This document shows positions 6,430 to 13,625 of a stretch of DNA of 15,467 bases, one piece after another (positions within the stretch are counted from its first letter, which is position 1; each line of letters starts with the position of its first letter). The position numbers and the translations under genes were made by a program. This DNA comes from Prolixibacteraceae bacterium (GTDB lineage Bacteria > Bacteroidota > Bacteroidia > Bacteroidales > Prolixibacteraceae), in contig JALOCD010000103.1 in assembly GCA_023228025.1 (NCBI GenBank), positions 1-15,467 of the forward strand. Reading direction: 5' to 3'. Under the pieces are notes generated by a model. It ran no database searches. It was given only the letters and a program-made list of their open reading frames with translations, and had not been told where the DNA came from.

Positions 6430-7728
6430 TTAAACCCAAAAAAACCGTGGAAAACAGGAGAAATAATTCTGAAGTATATATGCGAAACATCCCGCCAAGT
6501 AACCGATCAGCGCGGGCAGGCTTATCTTGCGCAAGTACCAAAAAAAATTGATCTTTTCCATCCCCATTGCCGCAACACCCGCGGCCGATCCAATTATCAG
6601 GACACTACCCCCGGTACCCGCAGCGTAGGCTAAAAATTCCCAAAAAAAGTGGTCCGTCGGATAAACGGTCAGACTGTACATTCCCTGTGCTGCCGCCACC
6701 AGTGGGACATTGTCTATGATCGCAGAAAGCAGGCCGATGGATATTGCAATTACATTGATGTTCTTGATGGTAGAATCCATCCAGTTAGCCGTCGTAGTCA
6801 ATACCCCTGTAGATTGAAGCGCTGCAATACAAATCAATATTCCCAGAAAAAAGAGGATGCTTGGCATATCTATTTTCCGCAGGGCCTGGGCAACAGAGAG
6901 GGTATGCTTTGTAGGAACAGCCTTTTTACCATGAATGATCTCCGTAATAACCCAAAGGATTCCGAGACCGAGGAGTATGCCCATGTAAGGAGGAAGATGT
7001 GTAAGGGTTTTAAAAACGGGAACCAAAACAAGCACGGAGACTCCTGAGAAAAATACGATAGATTTATGGTTTTGAGAAAGACCCTGATATCTAACCTCCT
7101 TGTTCAATGATGATTCCACGGCTCCCTTTATTTTAAAAGAGACAAAAATAAGTGGAAAGACCAGGCACAACAAACTTGGAAGAATCAGTTTCATCATAAT
7201 ATTTAGCGTGGTAATTTGTCCGCCCATCCAAAGCATGGTGGTCGTAACATCTCCGATAGGTGTCCATGCCCCTCCGGCATTGGCCGCAATAACTACGATC
7301 CCCGTAAAAAACATTCGGTCTTTGTCATCTTTGATCAATTTTCTGAGCAGGGAGACTATGACAATGGTCGTTGTCAGGTTGTCGAGGATGGCGGATAAAA
7401 AGAAGGTTACAAAACCAATGATCCACAAAAGTTTGCGTTTGTCCTTTTGCCTGATCCGTTCGGTAATCATATCAAACCCACTGTGGGCGTCTATCAGTTC
7501 GACAATGGTCATGGCTCCCATCAGAAAGAATAATATACCGGAAAGATCGCCAAGATGAAGGGTGAGTTCTTCAGATACAAATACCTTGTCAGATGAGAAA
7601 AGGATATAGATAGTCCAACACAGCACGCCTGTTATCAGCGCTGTTGCGGATTTATTTATTTTGATGGTATGCTCAAAAGCAATTGCTGCATAGCCCAGAA
7701 TAAAGATCAGGATGACAATTTCACTCAT
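6430..7728 (-). CDS. nhaD: NhaD-type Na+/H+ antiporter, last residues replaced by IS sequence
   Basis: This is an inner-membrane sodium/proton antiporter of the NhaD branch of the ion-transporter (ArsB/NhaD) superfamily, exchanging internal Na+ or Li+ for external protons. The 432-residue chain is almost wholly hydrophobic helices. Family landmarks are the duplicated half-site motifs LDNLTTTIVIVSLLRKL (about 115-131) and IDNVPLVAAAQGMY (338-351). Others are GGAWTPIGDVTTTMLWMGG (152-170) and GTGGSVLIIGSAAGVAAMGMEKI (371-393). Asp116 and Asp339 sit where ion-binding carboxylates are expected. Native sequence runs to Phe423 (YILQNYF). Codon 424 begins exactly at the IS boundary, so the last nine residues (SCFPRFFWV) and the stop come from the IS. 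Because the conserved core is complete and the family normally ends close to here, function may be retained. Confidence 0.88.
   Translation of the reverse strand: MSEIVILIFILGYAAIAFEHTIKINKSATALITGVLCWTIYILFSSDKVFVSEELTLHLGDLSGILFFLMGAMTIVELIDAHSGFDMITERIRQKDKRKLLWIIGFVTFFLSAILDNLTTTIVIVSLLRKLIKDDKDRMFFTGIVVIAANAGGAWTPIGDVTTTMLWMGGQITTLNIMMKLILPSLLCLVFPLIFVSFKIKGAVESSLNKEVRYQGLSQNHKSIVFFSGVSVLVLVPVFKTLTHLPPYMGILLGLGILWVITEIIHGKKAVPTKHTLSVAQALRKIDMPSILFFLGILICIAALQSTGVLTTTANWMDSTIKNINVIAISIGLLSAIIDNVPLVAAAQGMYSLTVYPTDHFFWEFLAYAAGTGGSVLIIGSAAGVAAMGMEKINFFWYLRKISLPALIGYLAGCFAYILQNYFSCFPRFFWV
6446..6459 (-). repeat. Right terminal inverted repeat of the IS
   Basis: CGTGGAAAACAGGA is the inverted counterpart of 4712-4725. 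Read on the minus strand in the nhaD frame it also encodes Ser-Cys-Phe-Pro-Arg, and the stop codon of nhaD (6430-6432) lies within the IS. Confidence 0.8.
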
Positions 7729-7745
7729 AAATGTTGGTGTAAAAA

Positions 7746-7763
7746 ACCTTTATCGATAAAGGT
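7746..7763. promoter_or_regulatory. Perfect 18-bp palindrome in the nhaD leader (possible operator)
   Basis: ACCTTTATCGATAAAGGT is a perfect dyad whose near edge is 17 nt upstream of the nhaD start codon. A perfect, loopless palindrome of this size close to a start suits a dimeric regulator better than an RNA hairpin. A shorter CAATATATTG dyad lies nearby, and a possible -7-like CAAAGTA (minus strand TACTTTG, 7817-7823) lies about 90 nt upstream of the start. The regulator is unknown. Confidence 0.5.
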
Positions 7764-7855
7764 GATTCGAAGCAGCAATATATTGTTTTTTTCAGTTTTA
7801 CCCTAATCTGAGCGAACAAAGTAGTAGAAAAAAATTTAGCTTACTTTAATACCAC

Positions 7856-7960
7856 TTCATTTTGACCTCCCCCAACCTCTCCTGGAGAGTGGAGCTGCGC
7901 TTTACTGTTTGAACACGAATCTGAAGTCTCTTTTGGGGAGATTTAGAGGGGTCAAATGAA
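7856..7960. repeat. Small inverted-repeat element (MITE-like)
   Basis: TTCATTTTGACCTCCCCC (7856-7873) is imperfectly inverted at 7942-7960 (TTTAGAGGGGTCAAATGAA). Around the centre lie further partial pairings (CCTCTCC / GGGGAGA). The ~105-bp element has no coding capacity and sits in the divergent spacer between nhaD and the aspartyl protease gene. From memory, GACCCCTCTAAATCTCCCC-like strings recur in intergenic DNA of many Bacteroidetes. Confidence 0.6.
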
Positions 7961-8051
7961 GGAATTCAAAAGACTAAAATGGTTCATTATTACTTTCCAT
8001 TTACTTTATTTGTAGGAGTATCTTTTACTTAAGTTCAGAAGGATTTTTGGT

Positions 8052-8059
8052 TTACTTTG
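8052..8059 (+). promoter_or_regulatory. Possible -7 element of the aspartyl protease gene
   Basis: TTACTTTG differs from TANNTTTG at one position and lies only 4 nt before the ATG, which would give a leaderless or nearly leaderless transcript. No clear -33 TTTG at the right distance was found. Confidence 0.3.
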
Positions 8060-8063
8060 TACC

Positions 8064-8483
8064 ATGGAAAAAAAGCTGAAGATTTCGATGGAAATTGTCT
8101 TTTTGGAGGAGGGGACCATTCATTTGTTGGTTCCATTCATTCATCCCGGAATAGAAAATTATTGGTGGGTTGTAGATACCGGAGCTTCAAAAAGCGTGGT
8201 AGACAGGGCTTTGGCAGACCTGGTAGTTCATCACGAATCGGAAGGGGCCATGGCCACTGGATTGGGGCAGGAGATGGTCGAAACCTCCACCGGGACCATT
8301 CCCGATTTTCGTTTGGGAGAAACTGGCTTCGGAGATCTTCCGGTAGCTATTGTCGATCTTCGACACATCACGGAGGAGTATTCCAAATATTCAGACAAAA
8401 GAATTGCCGGACTTCTTGGCAGTGATTTCTTTTACCGTGAACGGGCAGTGATTGATTATGAGAACTTAACCATCCTGATTTAG
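8064..8483 (+). CDS. Retropepsin-like aspartyl protease family protein
   Basis: This is a 139-residue single-domain protein of the retropepsin-like (clan AA) family. The active-site motif VVDTGASKSVVD has Asp38 within residues 36-47. The second hallmark, a hydrophobic-hydrophobic-Gly segment, is IAGLLGSDFF (114-123), followed by AVIDYENLTILI, the typical last strand. Such one-lobe proteins act as homodimers with one Asp from each chain. There is no signal peptide or membrane segment, so it should be cytoplasmic. Substrates of bacterial members are mostly unknown. It lies alone between nhaD (divergent) and secDF, which has its own -7 element downstream of this stop, so co-transcription with secDF is not required. 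A start at Met9 is possible but would remove the first strand. Confidence 0.82.
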   Translation: MEKKLKISMEIVFLEEGTIHLLVPFIHPGIENYWWVVDTGASKSVVDRALADLVVHHESEGAMATGLGQEMVETSTGTIPDFRLGETGFGDLPVAIVDLRHITEEYSKYSDKRIAGLLGSDFFYRERAVIDYENLTILI

Positions 8484-8544
8484 CGCCTTAGTTTTGGAAG
8501 ATGAGTTTTCGGCCAAACTCAACTATTTAAATCAAAAAAATAAA

Positions 8545-8552
8545 TATCTTTG
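8545..8552 (+). promoter_or_regulatory. -7 promoter element of secDF
   Basis: TATCTTTG is an exact TANNTTTG match followed by a ~60-nt leader to the secDF ATG. No TTTG is present about 20 nt upstream, so the -33 element is weak or absent. Confidence 0.55.
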
Positions 8553-8616
8553 CGCACTACAAATTTTTAGGATTAGGAAGTTAACAAAGATTAGATAATA
8601 ATAAACCGAATTTCCA

Positions 8617-11600
8617 ATGCAGAATAAAGGATTGATCAGGCTTATTGCCATTTTGTTAGGTTTGGTATGTTTTTACCAGCTCTACTTTACCTACAAGGCA
8701 ATTTCTGTCGAAAACGATGCGACCGCTTATGGTATTAAAAAAGCTAAAACAGAAAAACCTGGCGCTACACAAGTTGAAGCAGAGAACATTGCAAAGACGT
8801 ATGAAACGCGTTATCTGGATTCTATCGCTAACCAACCGGTTTACAATTTCGCCGGGTTAAGGAAGTATACCTTCAAAGAGGTAAAAGAGTTCCAGTTGCC
8901 ACTGGGACTTGACCTGAAAGGGGGTATGAATGTGACCCTAGAAGTGTCTGTAGTAGACTTGATTCATGCACTTTCAGGCTACAGTACCGATCCAACATTC
9001 GTTAAGGCTATCGAATTGGCTAAACAAAAGCAACTGAATAGTCAGGAAGATTTTGTAACCATCTTTGGAAAAGCATTTGAGGAGATTGATCCAAATGCGA
9101 AACTTGCAGCCATCTTCAATACGCTTGATCTGAGAGAAAAGGTAAGCTATAATTCAACCAATGCCCAGGTAATTTCTGTAATCCGCAAAGAGACAGACGC
9201 AGCTATCGACAATTCATTCCAGATTCTTCGGACACGTATCGACCGATTTGGTGTCACTCAACCAAATATTCAGCAGCTTCAGACCAAAGGACGGATCCTT
9301 GTTGAACTACCAGGTATAACAGATACCAAACGTGTTCGCAAGTTGCTTCAGGGAACTGCCAACCTGGAATTTTGGGAGACCTACGAAAACAATGAAGTAT
9401 ATTCCTACCTGCTGGAGGCAAACAAAAGGCTACGTGAAGTAAAAGCCGTTCAGGCTGCTGCAACACCTGCTATTGCTCCTATTGCCACTACTGCTAAAGA
9501 TACAACAAAATCTGCCAGTAGCCTGGTTAGTGAGATCAAAAAACAGGAACAGGATTCTTTGGCTTCCGGTTCCACTGAAGATATTGCCAAAAATTTCCCG
9601 CTCTTCTCGGTATTGACACCAAATACCTCACGTGATGGTCAGATCGCCCGTGGTCCGATCGTTGGTTACTCACATGTGAAAGATACTGCCCAAGTGAATA
9701 CATACTTAAAAATGCAGCAGGTGAAGTCTGTTTTCCCTCGAACGATGGTCTTCAGATGGACGGCGAAACCAATGCCAGGCAATGAAAATTACTACTCACT
9801 GATTGCCATCAAGGTTTCCAGTCGCGATGGCCGTGCCCCGCTGGATGGAGGGTCGGTAACCGAAGCACGACAGGATTTTGGCCAAAACAAGGCTTCCAGC
9901 GTGGTCGATATGACCATGAATGCCGAAGGGGCCAAAGTTTGGCAGCGCATTACCCGTGAAAATGTGGGCAAAAGTGTTGCTGTAGTATTGGATGATTACG
10001 TTCAATCTTATCCAACTGTTCAGGGCGAAATTCCCAATGGTCGCACAGAAATTTCAGGTCAATTCACTGTAGATGAGGCGAAAGACTTGGCCAATATGTT
10101 GAAATCAGGTAAAATGCCGGCGCCTGCCCACATCATGCAGGAGGAGATTGTTGGTCCCACACTGGGTAAAGAATCCATTAACAGTGGGATGTACTCTTTC
10201 CTGATCGCTTTCATGTTGGTTCTTGGCTATATGTTATTCTTTTATAGTAAGAAAGCAGGTTGGGCCGCCAATGTGGCGCTGCTTGTCAACCTTTTCTTCC
10301 TGATTGGTATTCTGGCCTCACTCGGAGCCGTGCTTACCCTACCGGGAATCGCCGGTATCGTATTGACCATGGGTATGGCGGTCGATGCGAATGTTTTGAT
10401 CAACGAACGGATTGAAGAAGAGGTTCGTGCCGGCAAAGGGTTGCGTCTTGCAGTCAAGGACGGATACAACAACGCCTATTCTGCGATCATTGACGGCCAG
10501 GTAACGACACTTTTAACCGGTATCGTCTTATACGTGTTCGGTTCAGGTCCTATCAAGGGATTTGCTACTACACTGATTATCGGTATCATCACCTCGCTAT
10601 TTACATCAATCTTTATCTCCCGTTTCATGTTGGAGCGGTGGTTAGACACCAACAAGAAGATCACTTTCGTATCCAAAATTTCTGGCGAGTGGCTGCGTCA
10701 TGTCAATATGCCTTTCATTCAAAAGAGAAAAATATTCTATGTTGTTTCAAGTATCTTGATTTCAATAGCGATCTTGTCAATTGTTTTTAAAGGGATGAAC
10801 TACTCCATCGACTTCAAGGGAGGCCGGACTTATGTTGTTCGCTTGAACAAGGATGTGATGGTGGAAGATGTCGCCAAAACACTCGCTGCTGAATTTGGCA
10901 ACACACCTGAAGTGAAGACATTTGGCGCCAACAACCAGGTTCGAATCACAACCGACTATAGGATTGCGGAAACAACTGAGGCAGTGGATAGTGAAGTAGA
11001 GTCCAAACTTTACAACGGCATGAAGACCTATTTGGGACCCGATGTTACGTTGGATAAATTCCTTACTGAATACCGGATGAGTTCTCAAAAAGTTGGACCA
11101 ACAATTTCCTACGATATCAAGCGGGACGCTGTTTTATCGGTAATCTTCGCCTTGCTCATCATCTTCCTGTACATCGCTGTACGTTTCAGAAACTGGCAGT
11201 TTGGTCTGGGAGGACTGGTTTCATTGGCGCACGACGTGATCATCGTTATCGGATTGTACTCCTTACTGGACGGATGGCTCTCCTTCTCGCTGGCAGTAGA
11301 TATGTCATTTATTGCTGCGGTTCTGACCATCATTGGGTATTCGATCAATGACACTGTGATTGTCTTTGACCGTATACGTGAATATGTTCACCTTCACCCG
11401 AAACAGGATGCGATGAAGACATACAACGACGCGATGAACAGTACACTTCGGCGTACGTTCAGTACTTCACTGACTGTATTGGTGGTATTGTTTGCTATAT
11501 TCCTGTTTGGCGGAATCGCGATCAAAGGATTTGTATTCGCACTGTTATTCGGAATCCTCTTCGGAACATACTCTTCAGTTTTCGTTGCAACTCCGATTGC

Positions 11601-11649
11601 TTATGATACCCTGATGAGAAGACAAAAAAAGCTTGATGAAAAGAAATAG
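8617..11649 (+). CDS. secDF: SecD-SecF fusion, protein translocase subunit
   Basis: This 1,010-residue inner-membrane protein uses the proton-motive force to help pull preproteins out of the SecYEG channel. SecD and SecF are fused, as is normal in Bacteroidetes. An N-terminal anchor (7-27) is followed by the SecD signature LGLDLKGGMNVTLEV (96-110). Next is the periplasmic P1 region with RTRIDRFGVTQPNIQQL (206-221). The SecD membrane half (about 517-675) includes GMAVDANVLINERIEEEV (586-603, with Asp590). The SecF half begins near 700, with SIDFKGGRTYVVRL (730-743), VGPTISYDI (826-834), and GYSINDTVIVFDRIREY (907-923). An Ala/Thr/Ser-rich low-complexity stretch (about 279-320) lies inside P1 and looks like a lineage-specific loop. 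The gene ends just before a strong terminator, so it is probably monocistronic. Confidence 0.97.
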   Translation: MQNKGLIRLIAILLGLVCFYQLYFTYKAISVENDATAYGIKKAKTEKPGATQVEAENIAKTYETRYLDSIANQPVYNFAGLRKYTFKEVKEFQLPLGLDLKGGMNVTLEVSVVDLIHALSGYSTDPTFVKAIELAKQKQLNSQEDFVTIFGKAFEEIDPNAKLAAIFNTLDLREKVSYNSTNAQVISVIRKETDAAIDNSFQILRTRIDRFGVTQPNIQQLQTKGRILVELPGITDTKRVRKLLQGTANLEFWETYENNEVYSYLLEANKRLREVKAVQAAATPAIAPIATTAKDTTKSASSLVSEIKKQEQDSLASGSTEDIAKNFPLFSVLTPNTSRDGQIARGPIVGYSHVKDTAQVNTYLKMQQVKSVFPRTMVFRWTAKPMPGNENYYSLIAIKVSSRDGRAPLDGGSVTEARQDFGQNKASSVVDMTMNAEGAKVWQRITRENVGKSVAVVLDDYVQSYPTVQGEIPNGRTEISGQFTVDEAKDLANMLKSGKMPAPAHIMQEEIVGPTLGKESINSGMYSFLIAFMLVLGYMLFFYSKKAGWAANVALLVNLFFLIGILASLGAVLTLPGIAGIVLTMGMAVDANVLINERIEEEVRAGKGLRLAVKDGYNNAYSAIIDGQVTTLLTGIVLYVFGSGPIKGFATTLIIGIITSLFTSIFISRFMLERWLDTNKKITFVSKISGEWLRHVNMPFIQKRKIFYVVSSILISIAILSIVFKGMNYSIDFKGGRTYVVRLNKDVMVEDVAKTLAAEFGNTPEVKTFGANNQVRITTDYRIAETTEAVDSEVESKLYNGMKTYLGPDVTLDKFLTEYRMSSQKVGPTISYDIKRDAVLSVIFALLIIFLYIAVRFRNWQFGLGGLVSLAHDVIIVIGLYSLLDGWLSFSLAVDMSFIAAVLTIIGYSINDTVIVFDRIREYVHLHPKQDAMKTYNDAMNSTLRRTFSTSLTVLVVLFAIFLFGGIAIKGFVFALLFGILFGTYSSVFVATPIAYDTLMRRQKKLDEKK

Positions 11650-11666
11650 CGAAGCTTCATTATAAT

Positions 11667-11700
11667 AAAAAACCCGGAACCAAAAATTCCGGGTTTTTTA
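11667..11700 (+). terminator. Rho-independent terminator of secDF
   Basis: Stem AACCCGGAA (11671-11679) pairs with TTCCGGGTT (11687-11695) across a 7-nt loop. It is flanked by A-tract/T-tract (AAAA 11667-11670, TTTT 11696-11699), which extends the stem and supplies the U-tract. It starts 17 nt after the secDF stop. It is symmetric enough to work in both directions. Confidence 0.9.
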
Positions 11701-11743
11701 TTGACTTAAATTGGTGAAGTCGAATCTGTTTTATCAGGATTGT

Positions 11744-11751
11744 TATCTTTG
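11744..11751 (+). promoter_or_regulatory. -7 promoter element of the tatA-lolD unit
   Basis: TATCTTTG is an exact TANNTTTG match, identical to the element before secDF, and lies 17 nt before the tatA ATG. It gives a very short leader. No good -33 TTTG was found. Confidence 0.55.
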
Positions 11752-11768
11752 CAAAAAAGTGTATTGTT

Positions 11769-12035
11769 ATGTCACATCCTTTGCTTTTTTTCAGTGGCGG
11801 TGAAATCATGGTCATCGTCTTTTTTGTCCTCATCCTGTTTGGCGCGGATGCTATCCCCGGTATCGCCAGAACAATAGGAAAACTATATGGTGAGTTTCAC
11901 AAGGCAACCGATGACATCAAGCGTGAAATTACCGACCATACTTCCGGCTTACAGAATGAATTTGGTAACCTCAAAGATAAGATTGAGAAAAAGGGTGGTG
12001 ATTTTACACGAAAAATCGATGAGGAACTAAAGTAG
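11769..12035 (+). CDS. tatA: TatA/TatB-like twin-arginine translocase component
   Basis: This 88-residue protein has the TatA/Hcf106 layout: a short N-terminal membrane helix (about 12-25, GEIMVIVFFVLILFG), a hinge, and an amphipathic helix. The core is FGADAIPGIARTIGKLYGEF (24-43), which corresponds to FGxxxLPxxxRxxGK in classical TatA. A charged, lysine/aspartate-rich tail follows. TatA forms the pore that passes folded proteins carrying an RR signal; TatB-like members receive the substrate, and the two are hard to tell apart by sequence. TatC is not in the window. lolD starts 2 nt after the stop, so the two are almost certainly one transcript. Confidence 0.85.
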   Translation: MSHPLLFFSGGEIMVIVFFVLILFGADAIPGIARTIGKLYGEFHKATDDIKREITDHTSGLQNEFGNLKDKIEKKGGDFTRKIDEELK

Positions 12036-12037
12036 CC

Positions 12038-12694
12038 ATGCTTGAAGCCAACCTGATTACCAAGTCGTATGGAAATCTTCAGGTGCTGAAAAGTGTCTCC
12101 CTGAAGGTTGATGAACACGAGATTGTCTCGGTGGTTGGCGCCAGTGGGGCAGGAAAGACAACGCTTTTGCAAATTTTGGGCTCTTTGATCCAGCCCGATT
12201 CCGGAAAGGTTTTGATCCATGGGAACGACCTGTTTTCAATGGGTGAAAGGGATTTGTCGCGGTTTAGGAACAAAGAGATTGGCTTTGTCTTTCAGTTTCA
12301 CCACCTGCTTCCCGAATTTACAGCCTTCGAAAATGTTTGCATTCCGGGCTTTATTGCCGGAACAAAGAAGGGTTCTGTCGAAAAGAGGGCGGAAGAGCTA
12401 TTGCGGATTCTGGACCTGTTACCACGAAAGCACCATAAACCATCTCAGTTATCAGGAGGAGAGAAGCAGCGGGTGGCGATTGCCAGGGCGCTGATCAACA
12501 ATCCCTCGGTAATTTTGGCTGACGAACCTTCCGGCAACCTGGATTCCCAAAACCAGGAGGAGCTCTACCGGCTTTTTTTCTCGCTGCGCGAAAAATTTGG
12601 CCATACATTTGTCATCGTTACCCACGACGATCATTTCGCCGGTATGACGGACCGGATGATCAGGCTGCAGGATGGCTGTATAATGAGTGCCTAA
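12038..12694 (+). CDS. lolD: Lipoprotein-releasing ABC transporter ATP-binding protein LolD
   Basis: This is a 218-residue ABC ATPase of the LolD/MacB group, which powers extraction of mature lipoproteins from the inner membrane by LolC/E. All ATPase motifs are present. Walker A is GASGAGKTT (34-42), the Q-loop FVFQFHHLLPEF (83-94), the signature LSGGEKQRVAIARAL (138-152), Walker B VILADEP (158-164), the D-loop SGNLDSQ, and the switch His196 in VTHDD. The FQxHHLLPEFTAxENV wording is characteristic of LolD. The membrane partner LolC/E is not adjacent, which is common in Bacteroidetes. The gene follows tatA by 2 nt. Its stop codon (12692-12694) lies inside the inverted-repeat region at 12685-12840. 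Confidence 0.9.
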   Translation: MLEANLITKSYGNLQVLKSVSLKVDEHEIVSVVGASGAGKTTLLQILGSLIQPDSGKVLIHGNDLFSMGERDLSRFRNKEIGFVFQFHHLLPEFTAFENVCIPGFIAGTKKGSVEKRAEELLRILDLLPRKHHKPSQLSGGEKQRVAIARALINNPSVILADEPSGNLDSQNQEELYRLFFSLREKFGHTFVIVTHDDHFAGMTDRMIRLQDGCIMSA

Positions 12695-12840
12695 AGTATT
12701 TAGAGTGACTAAAGTGCCTAAAGTACTTACTCCACAATCAGAATTTGTTCGGAATCCAAACTTTAGGTACACTTTTAGCAAATCTTCGGAGTCCCCAACT
12801 TTAGGCACTTTAAATACTTTAGGCATTTTAGGCACTCTAT
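12685..12840. repeat. Large inverted repeat made of GTGCCTAAAGT-type units
   Basis: The left arm (12685-12733) and right arm (12797-12840) are imperfect inverted copies built from short units such as AGTGCCTAAAGTATTTAGAG and its inverse CTTTAAATACTTTAGGCA. A further inverted unit (ACTTTAGGTACACTTTTAGC) lies at 12760-12779. The left arm overlaps the last codons of lolD and the right arm ends next to the trmN6 start, so the whole 147-bp intergenic gap is repeat. Transcribed, it would fold into a long hairpin, but there is no U-tract to make it a standard terminator. Confidence 0.8.
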
Positions 12841-12841
12841 T

Positions 12842-13555
12842 ATGAGCAACTCCTGGTTCCAATTCAAAAAATTCCTAATCACTCAGGAAAATTCAGCCCT
12901 GAAGGTAGGCACCGATGGAGTGCTGCTGGGAGCCTGGTGCGGGGTGTCCGGAGCAAAGCATATTCTGGATGTCGGGACAGGCACCGGTGTGGTAGCCCTG
13001 ATGCTGGCACAAAGGTCGGATGCGGAGGTTATGGCAGTTGAAATTAACGATGATGCTTGCATGGATGCGCGGCACAACTTTCAAAATTCCCCGTGGGGCG
13101 AAAGGCTTTCGCTCTATTCAGGTGATTTCAACAAGTTTCAGGAAGCGCATACTTTTTCCTTCGATTTGGTAGTCTGCAATCCGCCCTTCTTTAAAAAATC
13201 GATGAAATCAGTTGATCCAGCCTCCTCTACCGCACGACACGATGTATCGCTCACTTTTGAACAGTTGATTGAAGGGGCTAAAAAATCGTTGACGATCAAA
13301 GGCAGATTGGCGGTGATACTTCCAATAGAAGCATTGGCCGATTTTAGGGAAACTGCACGTCTGTCGGGCTTCTACCTTAGCAGGAAAACCACCGTCATTC
13401 CAAAAGTTGGTAAAGCGCCCAAACGGGTATTGCTAGAGTTTTCAAATTCTGCAACTTATCCGGAGTCAGATGAAATTATAATTCTGTTGGATGCACATAC
13501 CTTTTCTGAAAAATTCATTGAATTGACCAAAGAATTCTACCTGGGAAGTTATTAA
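12842..13555 (+). CDS. trmN6: tRNA1(Val) (adenine-37-N6)-methyltransferase TrmN6
   Basis: This is a 237-residue class-I SAM-dependent methyltransferase of the TrmN6 (YfiC) group, which makes m6A at position 37 of tRNA-Val in E. coli. The N-terminal FQFKKFLITQENSALKVGTDGVLLGAW (6-32) is the family's characteristic lead-in. The SAM loop is ILDVGTGTGVVALMLAQR (41-58), the acidic ribose contact is Glu67 in AVEIND, and the catalytic amino-methylase motif is NPPFF (113-117). The segment ASSTARHD (127-134) just after it is also conserved in the family. Length is normal. The ATG at 12842 abuts the inverted repeat, leaving no room for a conventional promoter, so it may be read from the tatA-lolD transcript. 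Confidence 0.9.
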   Translation: MSNSWFQFKKFLITQENSALKVGTDGVLLGAWCGVSGAKHILDVGTGTGVVALMLAQRSDAEVMAVEINDDACMDARHNFQNSPWGERLSLYSGDFNKFQEAHTFSFDLVVCNPPFFKKSMKSVDPASSTARHDVSLTFEQLIEGAKKSLTIKGRLAVILPIEALADFRETARLSGFYLSRKTTVIPKVGKAPKRVLLEFSNSATYPESDEIIILLDAHTFSEKFIELTKEFYLGSY

Positions 13556-13556
13556 G

Positions 13557-13591
13557 TTTGAAACGAATATCTAATTTTTTTTGTAGTTTAG
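13557..13591 (+). promoter_or_regulatory. Weak candidate promoter of the DUF1761 gene
   Basis: TTTG (13557-13560) and TAGTTTAG (13584-13591) resemble -33 and -7 elements, but the spacing is 23 nt and the -7 matches only partly. They lie 35 nt upstream of the ATG at 13626. Confidence 0.25.
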
Positions 13592-13625
13592 TCCAATAAC
13601 AAATCAATCATTTAAAATTCAAAAT

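Larger units (their letters stand above)
4712..6459 (-). mobile_element. IS1634-like insertion sequence (about 1.75 kb)
   Basis: The element carries one DDE transposase gene on the minus strand. Its ends are TCCTGTTTTCCTCG (4712-4725) and the inverted CGTGGAAAACAGGA (6446-6459), a 13/14 match. If the flanking ATTT/AAAT is counted, the match extends outward to 17/19 (4707-4725 versus 6446-6464). About 110-125 bp of noncoding DNA lie inside the left end and about 80 bp inside the right. The flanks (AAATTTA to the left, GAAATAA to the right) show no flush direct repeat, whereas IS1634-family elements usually duplicate 5-6 bp. The left flank is inside a propeller gene whose remainder does not reappear on the right. 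Confidence 0.85.

Noticed and set aside
8057..8425. 122-codon frame overlapping the aspartyl protease gene
   Set aside because: It is a same-strand shadow, rich in Gly/Arg/Ser with no domain, while the other frame carries DTGAS and the terminal strand motif.
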